From Ignavibacteriales bacterium (GTDB lineage Bacteria; Bacteroidota; Ignavibacteria; Ignavibacteriales; Ignavibacteriaceae), in NCBI GenBank assembly GCA_016707585.1, contig JADJHL010000001.1:61593-125592 (forward strand): a stretch of DNA of 64,000 nucleotides. The letters are read 5' to 3'. The translations under genes and the position numbers were made by a program. The first letter of the stretch is position 1. Each line of letters starts with the position of its first letter. Below are positions 28,364 through 37,700 of this stretch, piece by piece. A model generated the notes under the pieces. The model was not told the DNA's origin, ran no database searches, and worked only from the letters and a program-made list of their open reading frames with translations.

Positions 28364-29521
28364 TTACTTTTTGTTTCCTTTTTGCTTGGCCTTTATATAA
28401 TCAATCTGTGATTGGCTTGCTTTTTTATATGAAGGATCATTTAATGCAATTGTAAAATTTTCAATTGCTTTGCTATCCTCGCCTTTATTTAGATGAACCA
28501 TTCCTTTGTAGTAAGCTATTGCTTCGTCTTTAACTGTTTTCTGCAGTGCTTTTACGCTGTCCAATGAAGTTAAAGCATCAGCATATTTCTTCTTTTCAAT
28601 AAAGGCCTTTACTAGTCCCAAATATGCTGCATCTGAGGGAGAGGTAGATACTGATTTTTGCATCCATTCTATTGATTGATCATATTTTTTATCTTTATAA
28701 GAATTATTGCCGGCAACTAAATATGTTTTGGAAATATAATCAGGAATGTTTGTTTTAAGATTATCATTTTTTGTAACAGCTAATGCTTTTTCATAATTCT
28801 TTACTGCGCCAGCATAATCTTTATTTGTTGTTTGGATGTTCGCTAAGGCAACATAACCAAGATCAAAGGTTTCATCCAATGCTACTGCTGCATTTAAAGC
28901 ATCTTCTGCTTCTTTGGTTTTGCTAAGCTTAGAAAGTGCTAAGCTTTTTTGATAATAATATTTTGGATCTTTAGAAATTGATAGTGCCAAATCATAGTTC
29001 TTGATTGCTTCTTCAAAATTACTTTGTTTACTTAACTCGTTACCCTTGTTATAAAATTCTATTGATTGTGCATTAGTAGAAAATTTAATTGATTCTTCCG
29101 CTTTTTCTTTTGTGCTGGCATCCTTGGTTACTTCTGTTACCTTTTTAAAATCATTTATTGCTTGTTCATATTCCTTAAGAGCAAGGTGGGTGTTGCCAAT
29201 TGCCATATAACCCATATCATATTCAGGATTTAGCTTAACGCTTTCACCAAATGAAGTTAATGCTTCTGCGGTTTTGCCAAGTTTTAAGTTTGCCTGTCCT
29301 TGCATATAATACATTCTATAATCTTTAGCTATCATCAAACTTGAATCAAGCGATGTTAATGCATTTTCGTACTGTTCTGATTTCATAAATTGAATTGCTG
29401 AATTATAATATGTTGCGGCTTTTGGATCCATTGTGCTATTAGAAACATCACCTTGTTGTGCTTCTACATTTGCCGCAATAAAAAAAGCACCGATTAGTGC
29501 CAATAAAAAAAGTTTTTTCAT
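28364..29521 (-). CDS. Secreted TPR-repeat protein
   Basis: The ATG at 29521 gives a 385-residue protein with a signal peptide MKKLFLLALIGAFF...EAQQ; it has AGAGGAAA just upstream, so the longer frame starting 48 bases earlier is not used. The rest is tandem tetratricopeptide repeats (for example AATYYNSAIQFMKSEQYENAL, FYNKGNELSKQSNFEEAIKNY in pieces, AYLGLVKAFIEKKKYADAL), about eight to nine units, which serve as a protein-interaction scaffold in the periplasm. The partner is unknown. Confidence 0.82.
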   Translation of the reverse strand: MKKLFLLALIGAFFIAANVEAQQGDVSNSTMDPKAATYYNSAIQFMKSEQYENALTSLDSSLMIAKDYRMYYMQGQANLKLGKTAEALTSFGESVKLNPEYDMGYMAIGNTHLALKEYEQAINDFKKVTEVTKDASTKEKAEESIKFSTNAQSIEFYNKGNELSKQSNFEEAIKNYDLALSISKDPKYYYQKSLALSKLSKTKEAEDALNAAVALDETFDLGYVALANIQTTNKDYAGAVKNYEKALAVTKNDNLKTNIPDYISKTYLVAGNNSYKDKKYDQSIEWMQKSVSTSPSDAAYLGLVKAFIEKKKYADALTSLDSVKALQKTVKDEAIAYYKGMVHLNKGEDSKAIENFTIALNDPSYKKASQSQIDYIKAKQKGNKK

Positions 29522-29707
29522 ATTTCCTCTTTTATAAGTTGTAATAAATTTAAGATTCCTTAATGTCATTAAAAAGATAAGTCTTAATTCTGTTATTTGT
29601 CAATATTTAAATACATATAAAATTTATTTTAGATATTTAGATGCTATTGGCACTTAATGGATTTATAGTTTTTTTAACTAATATAAGATATTTGTTGATA
29701 GCTCGAA

Positions 29708-29971
29708 TTACCTGTTTTTATAAATCAAGCGACTAAAAATATTATAAATCCAGGCTAATGCAACGCCAAAAAAGAAGCCGTAAACAAATCCCCAAAAAAA
29801 TCCAACCATGGCTCCTAACCAGGAAAAAGAGTATCCATAAAAGAAAGAAGAAAATTTAGAAAAGAAATCACCTTGTGAATCAATAAGCAGTAACCAAAGG
29901 TTTGCAAATAAAATTAGTAACCCGAACATTAAGCCCAGGGCTAAACCAAACGCTCTTCTGCGTAAATCCAT
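29708..29971 (-). CDS. Small Gly/Phe-rich membrane protein
   Basis: Starting at the ATG at 29971 gives 87 residues, MDLRRRAFGLALG, with two or three hydrophobic segments and repeated GxxxG-like spacing (LGAMVGFFWGFVYGFFFGVALAW). The pattern is of a small bacteriophage-holin-like or glycine-zipper protein; the family (small proteins with GLALGLMFGL) is often found near unrelated genes. An upstream in-frame ATG at 30040 is less likely because it adds a polar tail with no ribosome site. Confidence 0.6.
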   Translation of the reverse strand: MDLRRRAFGLALGLMFGLLILFANLWLLLIDSQGDFFSKFSSFFYGYSFSWLGAMVGFFWGFVYGFFFGVALAWIYNIFSRLIYKNR

Positions 29972-30093
29972 TTTTGCCTTATAAATAAAGTGTTTTTCTA
30001 TTTTGAAATTAAAGTTACTCTTTATAAAATAGCATTGCAATTCTTAGAAGAATAACTGATTCATTAAAATAATTTTACCAGATTTTTAAACGG

Positions 30094-30480
30094 ATGTTTA
30101 ACAAAATTTTTGTTGTTACTTTAATTCTATTCTATTTAATAAGTATAAATGTGCCTTTGGTTTACTATGCTGAACATCAAATAAATATAGATTACATTGT
30201 TAAAAATCTTTGCGAGCAAAAGGATGAAGAAGAAAATCTTTGTATGGGCAATTGTTATCTAAAGAAAAATTTATCAAAGGCAGAAGTTCCGGCTAAAGAA
30301 ACAGAACAAAAAAAGTTAGAAATTCCTGCTTCTTCAATTACTCCACATTTTTCAAACAAACAGTGTATTCATTTTAATCCCACAGAAAACAAAATAAACT
30401 TGTATCGTTCTAACTCAACTATTGTTACAAAATCATTTAAAACTCCTGATTTACAGCCACCCGAATTACTCCAGACTTAG
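30094..30480 (+). CDS. Cys-rich single-pass protein upstream of a TonB receptor
   Basis: The 128-residue protein has one N-terminal membrane helix (5-24) and then a segment with C40, C50 and C54 in NLCEQKDEEENLC and MGNCYLKKNL. Small proteins with this C-(x8-9)-C-xG-x-C-x-L-x-K-x-L pattern recur in Bacteroidota next to TonB-dependent receptors, which I recall as a context for metal, often copper, handling; that link is inference. The gene is 38 bases upstream of the receptor and probably forms an operon with it. Confidence 0.68.
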   Translation: MFNKIFVVTLILFYLISINVPLVYYAEHQINIDYIVKNLCEQKDEEENLCMGNCYLKKNLSKAEVPAKETEQKKLEIPASSITPHFSNKQCIHFNPTENKINLYRSNSTIVTKSFKTPDLQPPELLQT

Positions 30481-30518
30481 TTAATTATTTTTTAATATTT
30501 AATCATATTGGAGTAACA

Positions 30519-32378
30519 ATGAAATTGAAGTTTGTGATTGCTTCCTGTGGTGTTTTGCTGTTTTCTATTATCAGCTTTGCTCAAACACAGGATAGTATAA
30601 AAACATATCAGCTTTCTAATGTTGATGTTGTTGCCAGAAAAAATATTCAACCAACTGATAGATTTTCTTCTGGAACTAATTATGAATCAAGTCTATTTGA
30701 TAAAAATGGATTTGGTACGCTAAGGCGCGGCGTAAGTTTTACACAGGATCTTTATGTTGAAGGATTTAAACGAAGTGATATAAAAGTTGTTGTTGATGGA
30801 GAACAATATCACAATGCTTGTCCAAACAGAATGGATGTTGCCTCTACAAGAATAAATCCGCTTGAGATGGATGTTGTTGATCTAAGCAAATCCTGTTGCG
30901 TTGTTAATGCGGGAATTTATGGTAAAGTGGAGTATCATCGCTCGCCTATTTCTGATCAATTTAAAATAAAATCATTCGCTTTAATAAATGCTGGTGCATC
31001 AAATGATTATGATTTGGGCGCTAACTTAGATTTTCTTAACTCAAATCTTTCTATAAGATTTGCGCAAGGAAATCCATATAAAACTGCAGAATCGAAATCA
31101 TTCACTGATCTTTATTCTTACAAAGAAAATTTTAAATACACTTATGGAAATGTTGGTTTGCGTCATCAAATAAAAGATTGGCAGATTGGTGCATCGTTTG
31201 CAATAAGTGAAGATATTTCTTTTCCGTATTTACAGATGGATGAAAAACACAGTAAAATATATAGTGGTTTTGTTTCTTTCAAAGAAAACAAACTTTACTT
31301 TAATTATACAGATCATTTAATGAATAACACTTTGCGTAAATCAACTATGTTTATGGAAAGCGATGCAAAAAATCTTACTGTTGGGCTTACGGGTAAATAT
31401 TATGAATTAGTTTACAGAAAATGGAATGCTGATAATGTTATTTCTATGATGAACAATTCAATCGCAAATAATCAAATGCCGGGTGTTAATCAGATTAATG
31501 GTATTGCTTCTTATGGTTTTGATGTTCTGCCAATTAAGCTTTCTGTAAAAGGCGGCGCACAATACTTTATTGTCGGTGATGAAGACAGAATTGATTTTTA
31601 TACTTCTCTTTATGGTAATGTAGATAAAAATAATTTTTATTTGATAGCGGCCTTTAATGCTCACTCTGTTGCAGAAATTTCAAATGATTTTGTTTCTACA
31701 ATATCTGCAGAAGTAGCAACCGATGCGCCTGAAGCAGAACAACTTTATATCGCAATTGAACGATTGGGTACAAACCCCAATTGGTCAGGCAATCCAACAT
31801 TACAACAGCCAATAAAAATTTCTTTACGTACATCTTTTATATTTAAGTTTTTCACAATTGAAGCGTTTGCAAATCATATACACGATTACGTTAATGTTGT
31901 TAAAAAGCCAATAACTAATAAATCAGTTATGACTTATGAAAACATCAACGCAAATATAATGGGCATAAATGCAGGTGTGGATCTAAAATATATTGAATCA
32001 AGTTTGTCTTATTTGTATGGAGAAAATTCAACAAACTCTAATGTGCTTACAGAAATTAATCCTCTTTCTATTACAACATCTTTACTGGCACCACAATTTT
32101 ATGGAATAAAATTAAGTGCCGTTCATCATTATGAAAATTCTATGAAGCGTGTAGTTGCTGGTCTTAATGAGTCAACTTCGGCAGCATGGAATACTATTGC
32201 TTTGAATGTTTCTTATAGCATCAGCAATTTAGTTTTAAATTTTGAGGTTGATAACTTGTTAAACCATAATTACACACGTCATTTATCTTATACAAGAAAT
32301 CCTTTTTCAAGTCAAACAAAAGTTTACGATCCCGGAAGAACATTTAGATTTACAATATATTACGATAAACTTTTCTAA
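30519..32378 (+). CDS. TonB-dependent outer-membrane receptor, possibly for copper
   Basis: The 619-residue protein has a signal peptide (1-21), a plug domain and a beta-barrel ending in an aromatic residue (IYYDKLF). The plug contains DGEQYHNACPNRMD followed by DLSKSCCVVN, so H98, C101, M105, C126 and C127 lie where copper receptors of the OprC/NosA type carry their Cys/Met/His metal site. It also has the GxYGKVEY strand of plugs. A GGAG site precedes the ATG. It likely imports a metal ion or complex with the Cys-rich protein encoded just upstream. Confidence 0.8.
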   Translation: MKLKFVIASCGVLLFSIISFAQTQDSIKTYQLSNVDVVARKNIQPTDRFSSGTNYESSLFDKNGFGTLRRGVSFTQDLYVEGFKRSDIKVVVDGEQYHNACPNRMDVASTRINPLEMDVVDLSKSCCVVNAGIYGKVEYHRSPISDQFKIKSFALINAGASNDYDLGANLDFLNSNLSIRFAQGNPYKTAESKSFTDLYSYKENFKYTYGNVGLRHQIKDWQIGASFAISEDISFPYLQMDEKHSKIYSGFVSFKENKLYFNYTDHLMNNTLRKSTMFMESDAKNLTVGLTGKYYELVYRKWNADNVISMMNNSIANNQMPGVNQINGIASYGFDVLPIKLSVKGGAQYFIVGDEDRIDFYTSLYGNVDKNNFYLIAAFNAHSVAEISNDFVSTISAEVATDAPEAEQLYIAIERLGTNPNWSGNPTLQQPIKISLRTSFIFKFFTIEAFANHIHDYVNVVKKPITNKSVMTYENINANIMGINAGVDLKYIESSLSYLYGENSTNSNVLTEINPLSITTSLLAPQFYGIKLSAVHHYENSMKRVVAGLNESTSAAWNTIALNVSYSISNLVLNFEVDNLLNHNYTRHLSYTRNPFSSQTKVYDPGRTFRFTIYYDKLF

Positions 32379-32407
32379 TTGAAAACAATGTAAATATTTA
32401 AAACAAA

Positions 32408-32433
32408 AAAGGCTGTCTATTAAGACAGCCTTT
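32408..32433. terminator. Bidirectional terminator after the TonB receptor gene
   Basis: AAAGGCTGTCT and AGACAGCCTTT form an 11-bp stem with a TATTA-type loop between the convergent receptor and RRM genes. Confidence 0.88.
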
Positions 32434-32456
32434 ACATATAAAATCAGAAAATACTT

Positions 32457-32708
32457 TTAGTTGCGCGATTTAGCTTCATTAACTACAATATTTCTTCCTT
32501 TTATTTGAGCATCATTTAACGCTTTAATAGCATTAGATGCTTCTGAGCTGCTCTCCATTTCAACAAAACCAAATCCTCTGGATCTTCCGGTTTCGCGATC
32601 TTTAACAATTTTTGCAGAAACAACGTTTCCGTGTTCTTCAAATGTTTCTCTTAACTCGTTGTCGTCAAGCGACCATGGGAGAGAACCCACAAATAACTTA
32701 GTACTCAC
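32457..32708 (-). CDS. RNA-binding protein, single RRM
   Basis: The 83-residue protein is one RNA-recognition motif with RNP2 LFVGSLPW and RNP1 RGFGFVEM, lacking a Gly-rich tail. Small RRM proteins of this type are common in cyanobacteria and Bacteroidota and are often cold-responsive. It would bind RNA in the cytoplasm. A second RRM gene lies 0.7 kb further at 33389 with a DUF2721 gene between them. Confidence 0.93.
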   Translation of the reverse strand: MSTKLFVGSLPWSLDDNELRETFEEHGNVVSAKIVKDRETGRSRGFGFVEMESSSEASNAIKALNDAQIKGRNIVVNEAKSRN

Positions 32709-32925
32709 TAGAACCTCTAAAAAATAATAGTAAAAAAATTCCGGTCTATTACCGGAGGCTCAAAACTAACACTAATTGGCAGGATAACCTAATTAATTAA
32801 GTGTTTTTGTTGTAAGATATAATTACACTTTTCTGGATGATTTTGTTTTTATTTTATAAATGGCGCTTAAAGGGTCATCAGCACAAGAATAATTACTAAA
32901 TTTCTGAAAACAATTTGAAGGTTTT

Positions 32926-33330
32926 ATGGATATTGATGTTACAACGCCCGCACTACTTTTTCCGGCAATTTCATTGTTGTTATTAGCTTACACAAATAGA
33001 TTTTTAACGCTTGCCCAATTAATCAGATCATTACACCAGAGTTATAAAGAAAATCCCAATAGTGTTTTGCTTGGCCAAATTAAAAATATGCGTAAACGCG
33101 TTTATCTAATAAAACATATGCAGGGATTTGGAGTTGCAAGTTTATTCTTATGCGTACTTTGTATGTTTCTTCTTTTTTCGGGTCAGATCGAATTGGGTAA
33201 ATATACTTTTGGGCTAAGCTTGATTGTGCTGTTAATATCGCTTGTATTATCTCTAAAAGAAATTGCTATTTCTGTTGATGCGCTGGAGCTTCACTTAAGT
33301 GATATTGAGAACACAAAAAATAGATTGTAA
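32926..33330 (+). CDS. DUF2721 family membrane protein
   Basis: The 134-residue protein fits DUF2721: an N-terminal TPALLFPAISLLLLAYTNRFLTLAQLIR helix, a basic middle segment (IKNMRKRVYLIKHMQ) and two further helices, ending in ISVDALELHLSDIE. Its function is unknown. It is transcribed away from the first RRM gene and toward the second, and it shares a bidirectional terminator with the latter. Confidence 0.85.
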   Translation: MDIDVTTPALLFPAISLLLLAYTNRFLTLAQLIRSLHQSYKENPNSVLLGQIKNMRKRVYLIKHMQGFGVASLFLCVLCMFLLFSGQIELGKYTFGLSLIVLLISLVLSLKEIAISVDALELHLSDIENTKNRL

Positions 33331-33344
33331 GTAGTTTATTAGAA

Positions 33345-33376
33345 AAGCCGATTTAAGATTTAATTTAAATCGGCTT
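33345..33376. terminator. Bidirectional terminator
   Basis: AAGCCGATTTAA and TTAAATCGGCTT form a 12-bp stem with an 8-base loop between the convergent DUF2721 and RRM genes. Confidence 0.88.
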
Positions 33377-33388
33377 AATAAAAGTAAA

Positions 33389-33730
33389 TTAAAATCTTCT
33401 TCTATTGTTCTGGCCACCACCACTGCCACCGGATCTTCCACCACCACTACCGCCGCTATGTCCGCCATTAAAGCGTTTTCTGCTATCGGTTTTAGGGCGT
33501 GCTTCATTAACAACGATTTTCTTTCCCTTAACTTCTTTTGTATTTAATCCATTAATCGCTTTTTGTGCATCAGCAAGTCCTGGCATTTCAACAAATCCAA
33601 AGCCTTTTGTTTGCTGTGTAAACATATCACGAATAATTTTAACTTCTTTAACCTGACCGAACTCTGAAAAAAGATTATTTAAGTCTTCTTCCTGAACATC
33701 GTTTGACAAATTGCCAACGAAGATATTCAT
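33389..33730 (-). CDS. RNA-binding protein, RRM with Gly-rich tail
   Basis: The 113-residue protein has one RRM (RNP2 IFVGNLSN, RNP1 KGFGFVEM) and a C-terminal Gly/Ser/Arg-rich tail (SGGSGGGRSGGSGGGQ) ending NNRRRF, the layout of cold-inducible glycine-rich RNA-binding proteins. ATG 33730 was chosen over an upstream in-frame ATG because an AGGAG site lies 6 bases before it and the RRM begins at once. It would bind RNA and may act as a chaperone. Confidence 0.92.
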   Translation of the reverse strand: MNIFVGNLSNDVQEEDLNNLFSEFGQVKEVKIIRDMFTQQTKGFGFVEMPGLADAQKAINGLNTKEVKGKKIVVNEARPKTDSRKRFNGGHSGGSGGGRSGGSGGGQNNRRRF

Positions 33731-33735
33731 AGTAA

Positions 33736-33741
33736 CTCCTG
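33736..33741 (-). promoter_or_regulatory. Ribosome binding site deciding the RRM start
   Basis: CAGGAG on the minus strand lies 5 bases before the ATG at 33730 and excludes the in-frame start 39 bases upstream. Confidence 0.75.
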
Positions 33742-33933
33742 AAAATTTGATAAAAATAATTAATAACAAGAGAGCATCATTTGAGCATCTCTAATCCTGT
33801 AGATAAAAAATAGAATGAATATTGGGGTATGTATTCAAATTTTTTGCAGGCAGTTGAAAGATAAACCAATTATAACCCGCAAACAACTTTAAAATAAGAT
33901 CATAATGTTGAAATGTGACGCAGATTGAAGACT

Positions 33934-34695
33934 TTAGTTTGCTTGTTTTGTGCAAAAGAAAATTATTTCGTTTTTATCTAAAACTAATCTTTCTTTCTCT
34001 GTCCTGTTAAGGTTATTGATAAAATCATCTTTAATAACGATAAACCCTGACTGTTCAAGACGTTTAAAATAATCCTGTCCATAAATTCTTACATGATCTT
34101 CCTGTCCAAATATTTTTTTTCTTTCTTGCGGCAATATGATTGAGAAATCTTCAAAAGTTTTTTCTCTATCCTTTTCAATCGGAGTTTGAAGTATAGCCCA
34201 TCCGCCAGGTTTTAGAACTCTAAATAATTCTGACATTGCTTTGCGATCATCTACAATATGTTCAAGTACGTGATAACATAGAATTGCATCAAAATAATTA
34301 TCACTAAAAGATAGATTAGTCAAATCCTGCTTTTGCATTGCAAGATTGGATTCTAAATCTATGCTTATATAATCTATATTACTTAAAGATTTTAGTTTTG
34401 ATTGAATGGCAAAATCAGGGGCAACATTTAGCAATTTAATTTTTTGATCTTGAATTTTTAATTTACTTGTAAGGTACAGCCACAATAATCTTTGTCTTTC
34501 GAGTGAACTGCAGCCTGGGCATTTAGAATTCCCAAAAATATTTTCTCCTGCTGGCAAAAATCTTTTAAATCCTTTTTCACAAATTGGACAATAATATTCT
34601 TCTCCCTTGTAGAAAAAAATATTTAGTCTGTGATAAATTTTTCTTGATCCAACCGGAAAATGCTTAACAGCAATATTCTTTAAACTATTTATCAT
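33934..34695 (-). CDS. SAM-dependent methyltransferase with N-terminal zinc ribbon
   Basis: The 253-residue protein has a zinc-ribbon-like segment with two Cys pairs (C36/C39 in YYCPICEKG and C59/C62 in KCPGCSSLERQR), then a class I methyltransferase core: KLLNVAPD (motif I), DYISIDLE (acidic end of strand 2), DAILCYHVLEHI (motif IV) and LKPGGWAIL. This resembles methyltransferases of glycan or cell-surface loci. It follows metH by 6 bases on the same strand, so it may be co-transcribed under the SAM riboswitch. Confidence 0.83.
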   Translation of the reverse strand: MINSLKNIAVKHFPVGSRKIYHRLNIFFYKGEEYYCPICEKGFKRFLPAGENIFGNSKCPGCSSLERQRLLWLYLTSKLKIQDQKIKLLNVAPDFAIQSKLKSLSNIDYISIDLESNLAMQKQDLTNLSFSDNYFDAILCYHVLEHIVDDRKAMSELFRVLKPGGWAILQTPIEKDREKTFEDFSIILPQERKKIFGQEDHVRIYGQDYFKRLEQSGFIVIKDDFINNLNRTEKERLVLDKNEIIFFCTKQAN

Positions 34696-34701
34696 GCTAA
34701 A

Positions 34702-37700
34702 TCAGTAATTTAAAATTGGACTAAGCCATTTCTCAATCTCTTCAACGCTCATTCCTTTGCGTTTGTGATAATCAAGAACCTGGTCTTTATCAATCTTGCC
34801 AACACTAAAATATTTTGCTTCTGTATGTGAAAAATACAAGCCGCTTACGCTAGCAGCTGGGTACATTGCCATACTTTCTGTCAGCTTGATTCCTGTGTTC
34901 TTTTCAACATCAAGCAAAGAAAATATAATTGGTTTTTCTGTATGATCTGGTTGTGCCGGATAACCAGGTGCTGGTCTTATTCCAGTATAATTTTCTTTTA
35001 TCAAATCCGCGTTAGAATAATTTTCATCTTTTGCATAACCCCAATAATCTTTTCTAATAATTTCGTGAAGATGTTCTGCAAAAGCTTCGGCCAGTCTATC
35101 AGCAATTGCCTTAATCATAATGCTGTTATAATCATCGTTTTCTTTTTCAAATTGTGTAACTAGCTTCTCAATACCAATCCCTGCAGTTACAGCAAACATT
35201 CCAACATAGTCCTCAACTCCACTATCTTTTGGCGCTATAAAATCTGCCAAAGCTATGTTTGGTTCATCCTTTGATTTTTGTACTTGTTGCCTGATTGTAT
35301 GTAAAACTCTTTTTACTCCGTGTCTTGATTCATCAATATAAATTTCAATGTCGTCAAAACCTATCGAGTTTGCTGGGAATAATCCCATAACTCCATTTGC
35401 TGTAATAAGTTTTTCTGAAATAATTTTATCCAAGAGTTTATTTGCATCATCAAAAAGTTTTTTTGCTTCAACACCAACATTTTTATCTTCAAATATTGAT
35501 GGATATTTTCCTTTTAATTCCCAGGTAGTAAAGAATGGAGTCCAATCTATATACTTTCTTAATGTTTCTAAACTAAAATCTTTAAGAACAGTAACTCCAG
35601 GTTTGTTTGGTTTTTTAATGCTGGATTCTTTCCAATCAATCTTTAAATTGTTTTGTCTTGCTTTATCTAAAGAAATATAATTTTTATCAGATTTACGTTT
35701 TGAATAATCATCTCTAAGCTGTACATATTCATTTTTGAAGGATTGAACATATTTATCTCTCTCAACTTTATTCTCATTTAATAGATTTGATACCACGGGA
35801 ACGCTGCGTGAAGCATCAAGAACATGAATAACAGCACCGCTATAATTCGGATCGATCTTAACTGCGGTATGAATTCTTGATGTTGTTGCTCCACCAATCA
35901 AAAGCGGAATTTTCATTCCGCGTCGTTCCATTTCCTTTGCAACATGAACCATTTCATCAAGTGATGGAGTAATAAGTCCGCTTAAACCAATAACATCAAC
36001 CTTTTGATCAATGGCTGCTTGCAAAATACTTTCCGTATGAACCATAACACCAAGATCAATTACATTGTAGTTGTTGCAGCCAAGCACAACACCAACAATA
36101 TTTTTCCCAATATCATGAACATCGCCCTTAACTGTAGCCATTAAAACTCGGCCAGCCCCACCTAAATCCTCCCCTAAGGGGAGGACTTTTTGATCATCAT
36201 CGTATTCAGATAGTTTGTGGGATTTTTGATTTTTAAGAGTTGTTAAAATATTATTTAATACTTCTTCTGTGTTCTTTGTAACCTCATCATTTGTAAATCT
36301 TATTACTTTAAATCCTTTTGATTCTAACCACTGAGTTCTAACTTCATCAGATTCTTTATTCTCTGGTAATTGATGAATCTTTCCATCAATCTCAATTATC
36401 AACATTCGATCTAAACAAACAAAATCAGCAATATATTGTCCTACTATATGTTGTCTTCGGAATTTAAATTCTTCAAGTTGTTTGGATTTCAGAAATTCCC
36501 AAATAATTAATTCAGCTTTGGTTGGATAATCACGATGTTTTTTTGCGTATTCTTTTAAAATTTCATACAAAGCTGGATCAGCAGTTGCCCAATTAGATTT
36601 TTGCGATTGCTCCCCTTCCTTTAGGGAAGGGGCAGGGGGATGGGCTTTCTTAATGTACGGCTCTAAGATGTTTACAGCCTTCTTCATAACTCTTGCACTT
36701 TTAACAACCTGTGGTAAAAACATTTTACCCGCACCAAATAAATCGCCAACCACATTCATTCCAGACATTAACGGACCTTCAATCACTTCTATTGGCTGAG
36801 CATATTTTTTTCTAGCTTCTTCAACATCAACATCAATGTAATCAACAATTCCTTTTATAAGAGCATGTTTCAATCTGTCTTCAACAGGATTGTTTCTCCA
36901 ATCTTCTATTTTTTCTTCAGCTTTATCTTTTTTCTTAATTGTTTCAGCAAACTCAATTAGTCTTTCGGTTGCATCATTTCTTCTATTAAGAATTACATCC
37001 TCAACTTTTTCTAAAAGATCTTTTGGGATTTCTTCATAAACTTCAAGCTGACCAGCGTTAACAATTCCCATATCCATTCCTGCTTGTATTGCATGAAACA
37101 GAAATGCCGAGTGCATTGCTTCACGAACAGTATCATTGCCACGAAACGAAAAAGAAAGATTACTTACACCACCGCTGATCTTTGCAAAAGGTAAATTTTG
37201 TTTTATCCATCTTGTTGCTTCGATATAATCAACAGCGTAATTATTATGCTCTTCGATTCCAGTTGCAATTGCAAGAATGTTTGGATCAAAGATTATATCC
37301 TGTGGAGGAAATCCAATTTCTTTCGTAAGAATATCATAAGCGCGTTTACAAATTTCAATTCTTCTTTCATAAGTATCGGCCTGTCCTTTTTCATCGAATG
37401 CCATTACAATAACTGCTGCACCATAACTTAAAACTTTTCTTGCGTGATTTTTGAAAGCATCTTCGCCTTCTTTAAGTGAAATTGAATTAACAATTCCTTT
37501 TCCTTGCAAACATTTTAATCCGGCTTCAATCACACTCCACTTTGATGAATCAATCATAATCGGAAGTTTTGAAATTTCTGGTTCGGCTCCAAGCAAATTT
37601 AAAAACTTGGTCATAGCGGTTTCGGAATCAAGCATTCCTTCATCCATATTAACATCTAAAACCTGCGCACCACCCTCAACTTGATCTCTTGCGACGGATA

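Larger units (their letters stand above)
36150..36645 (-). mobile_element. In-frame DUF559 endonuclease insert within metH
   Basis: The insert has no stop codon or frame change relative to metH. It encodes a PD-(D/E)xK-type DUF559 domain: LIIWEFLKSKQLEEFKFRRQ, YIADFVCLDRMLIIEIDGKIH (D810, E821, D823), DEVRTQWLESKGFKVIRFTN and NTEEVLNNIL. The family is related to very-short-patch-repair endonucleases. Both edges are GC-rich palindromes (36612-36632 and 36167-36185) whose outer arms form a rough inverted repeat (CCCATCCCCCTGCCCC against GCCCCACCTAAATCCTCCCC). This has the shape of a mobile cassette, but no intein motifs or transposase are present. The boundaries are approximate. Confidence 0.7.

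Noticed and set aside
33405..33656. Pro-rich open frame opposite the RRM gene
   Set aside because: It is the antisense reading of the Gly-rich tail codons.
36150..36645. Intein in metH
   Set aside because: No Hint-fold splicing motifs, no Cys/Ser at an N-terminal splice junction and no HN-C/S/T at the C-terminal one; the insert is a bare DUF559 domain.
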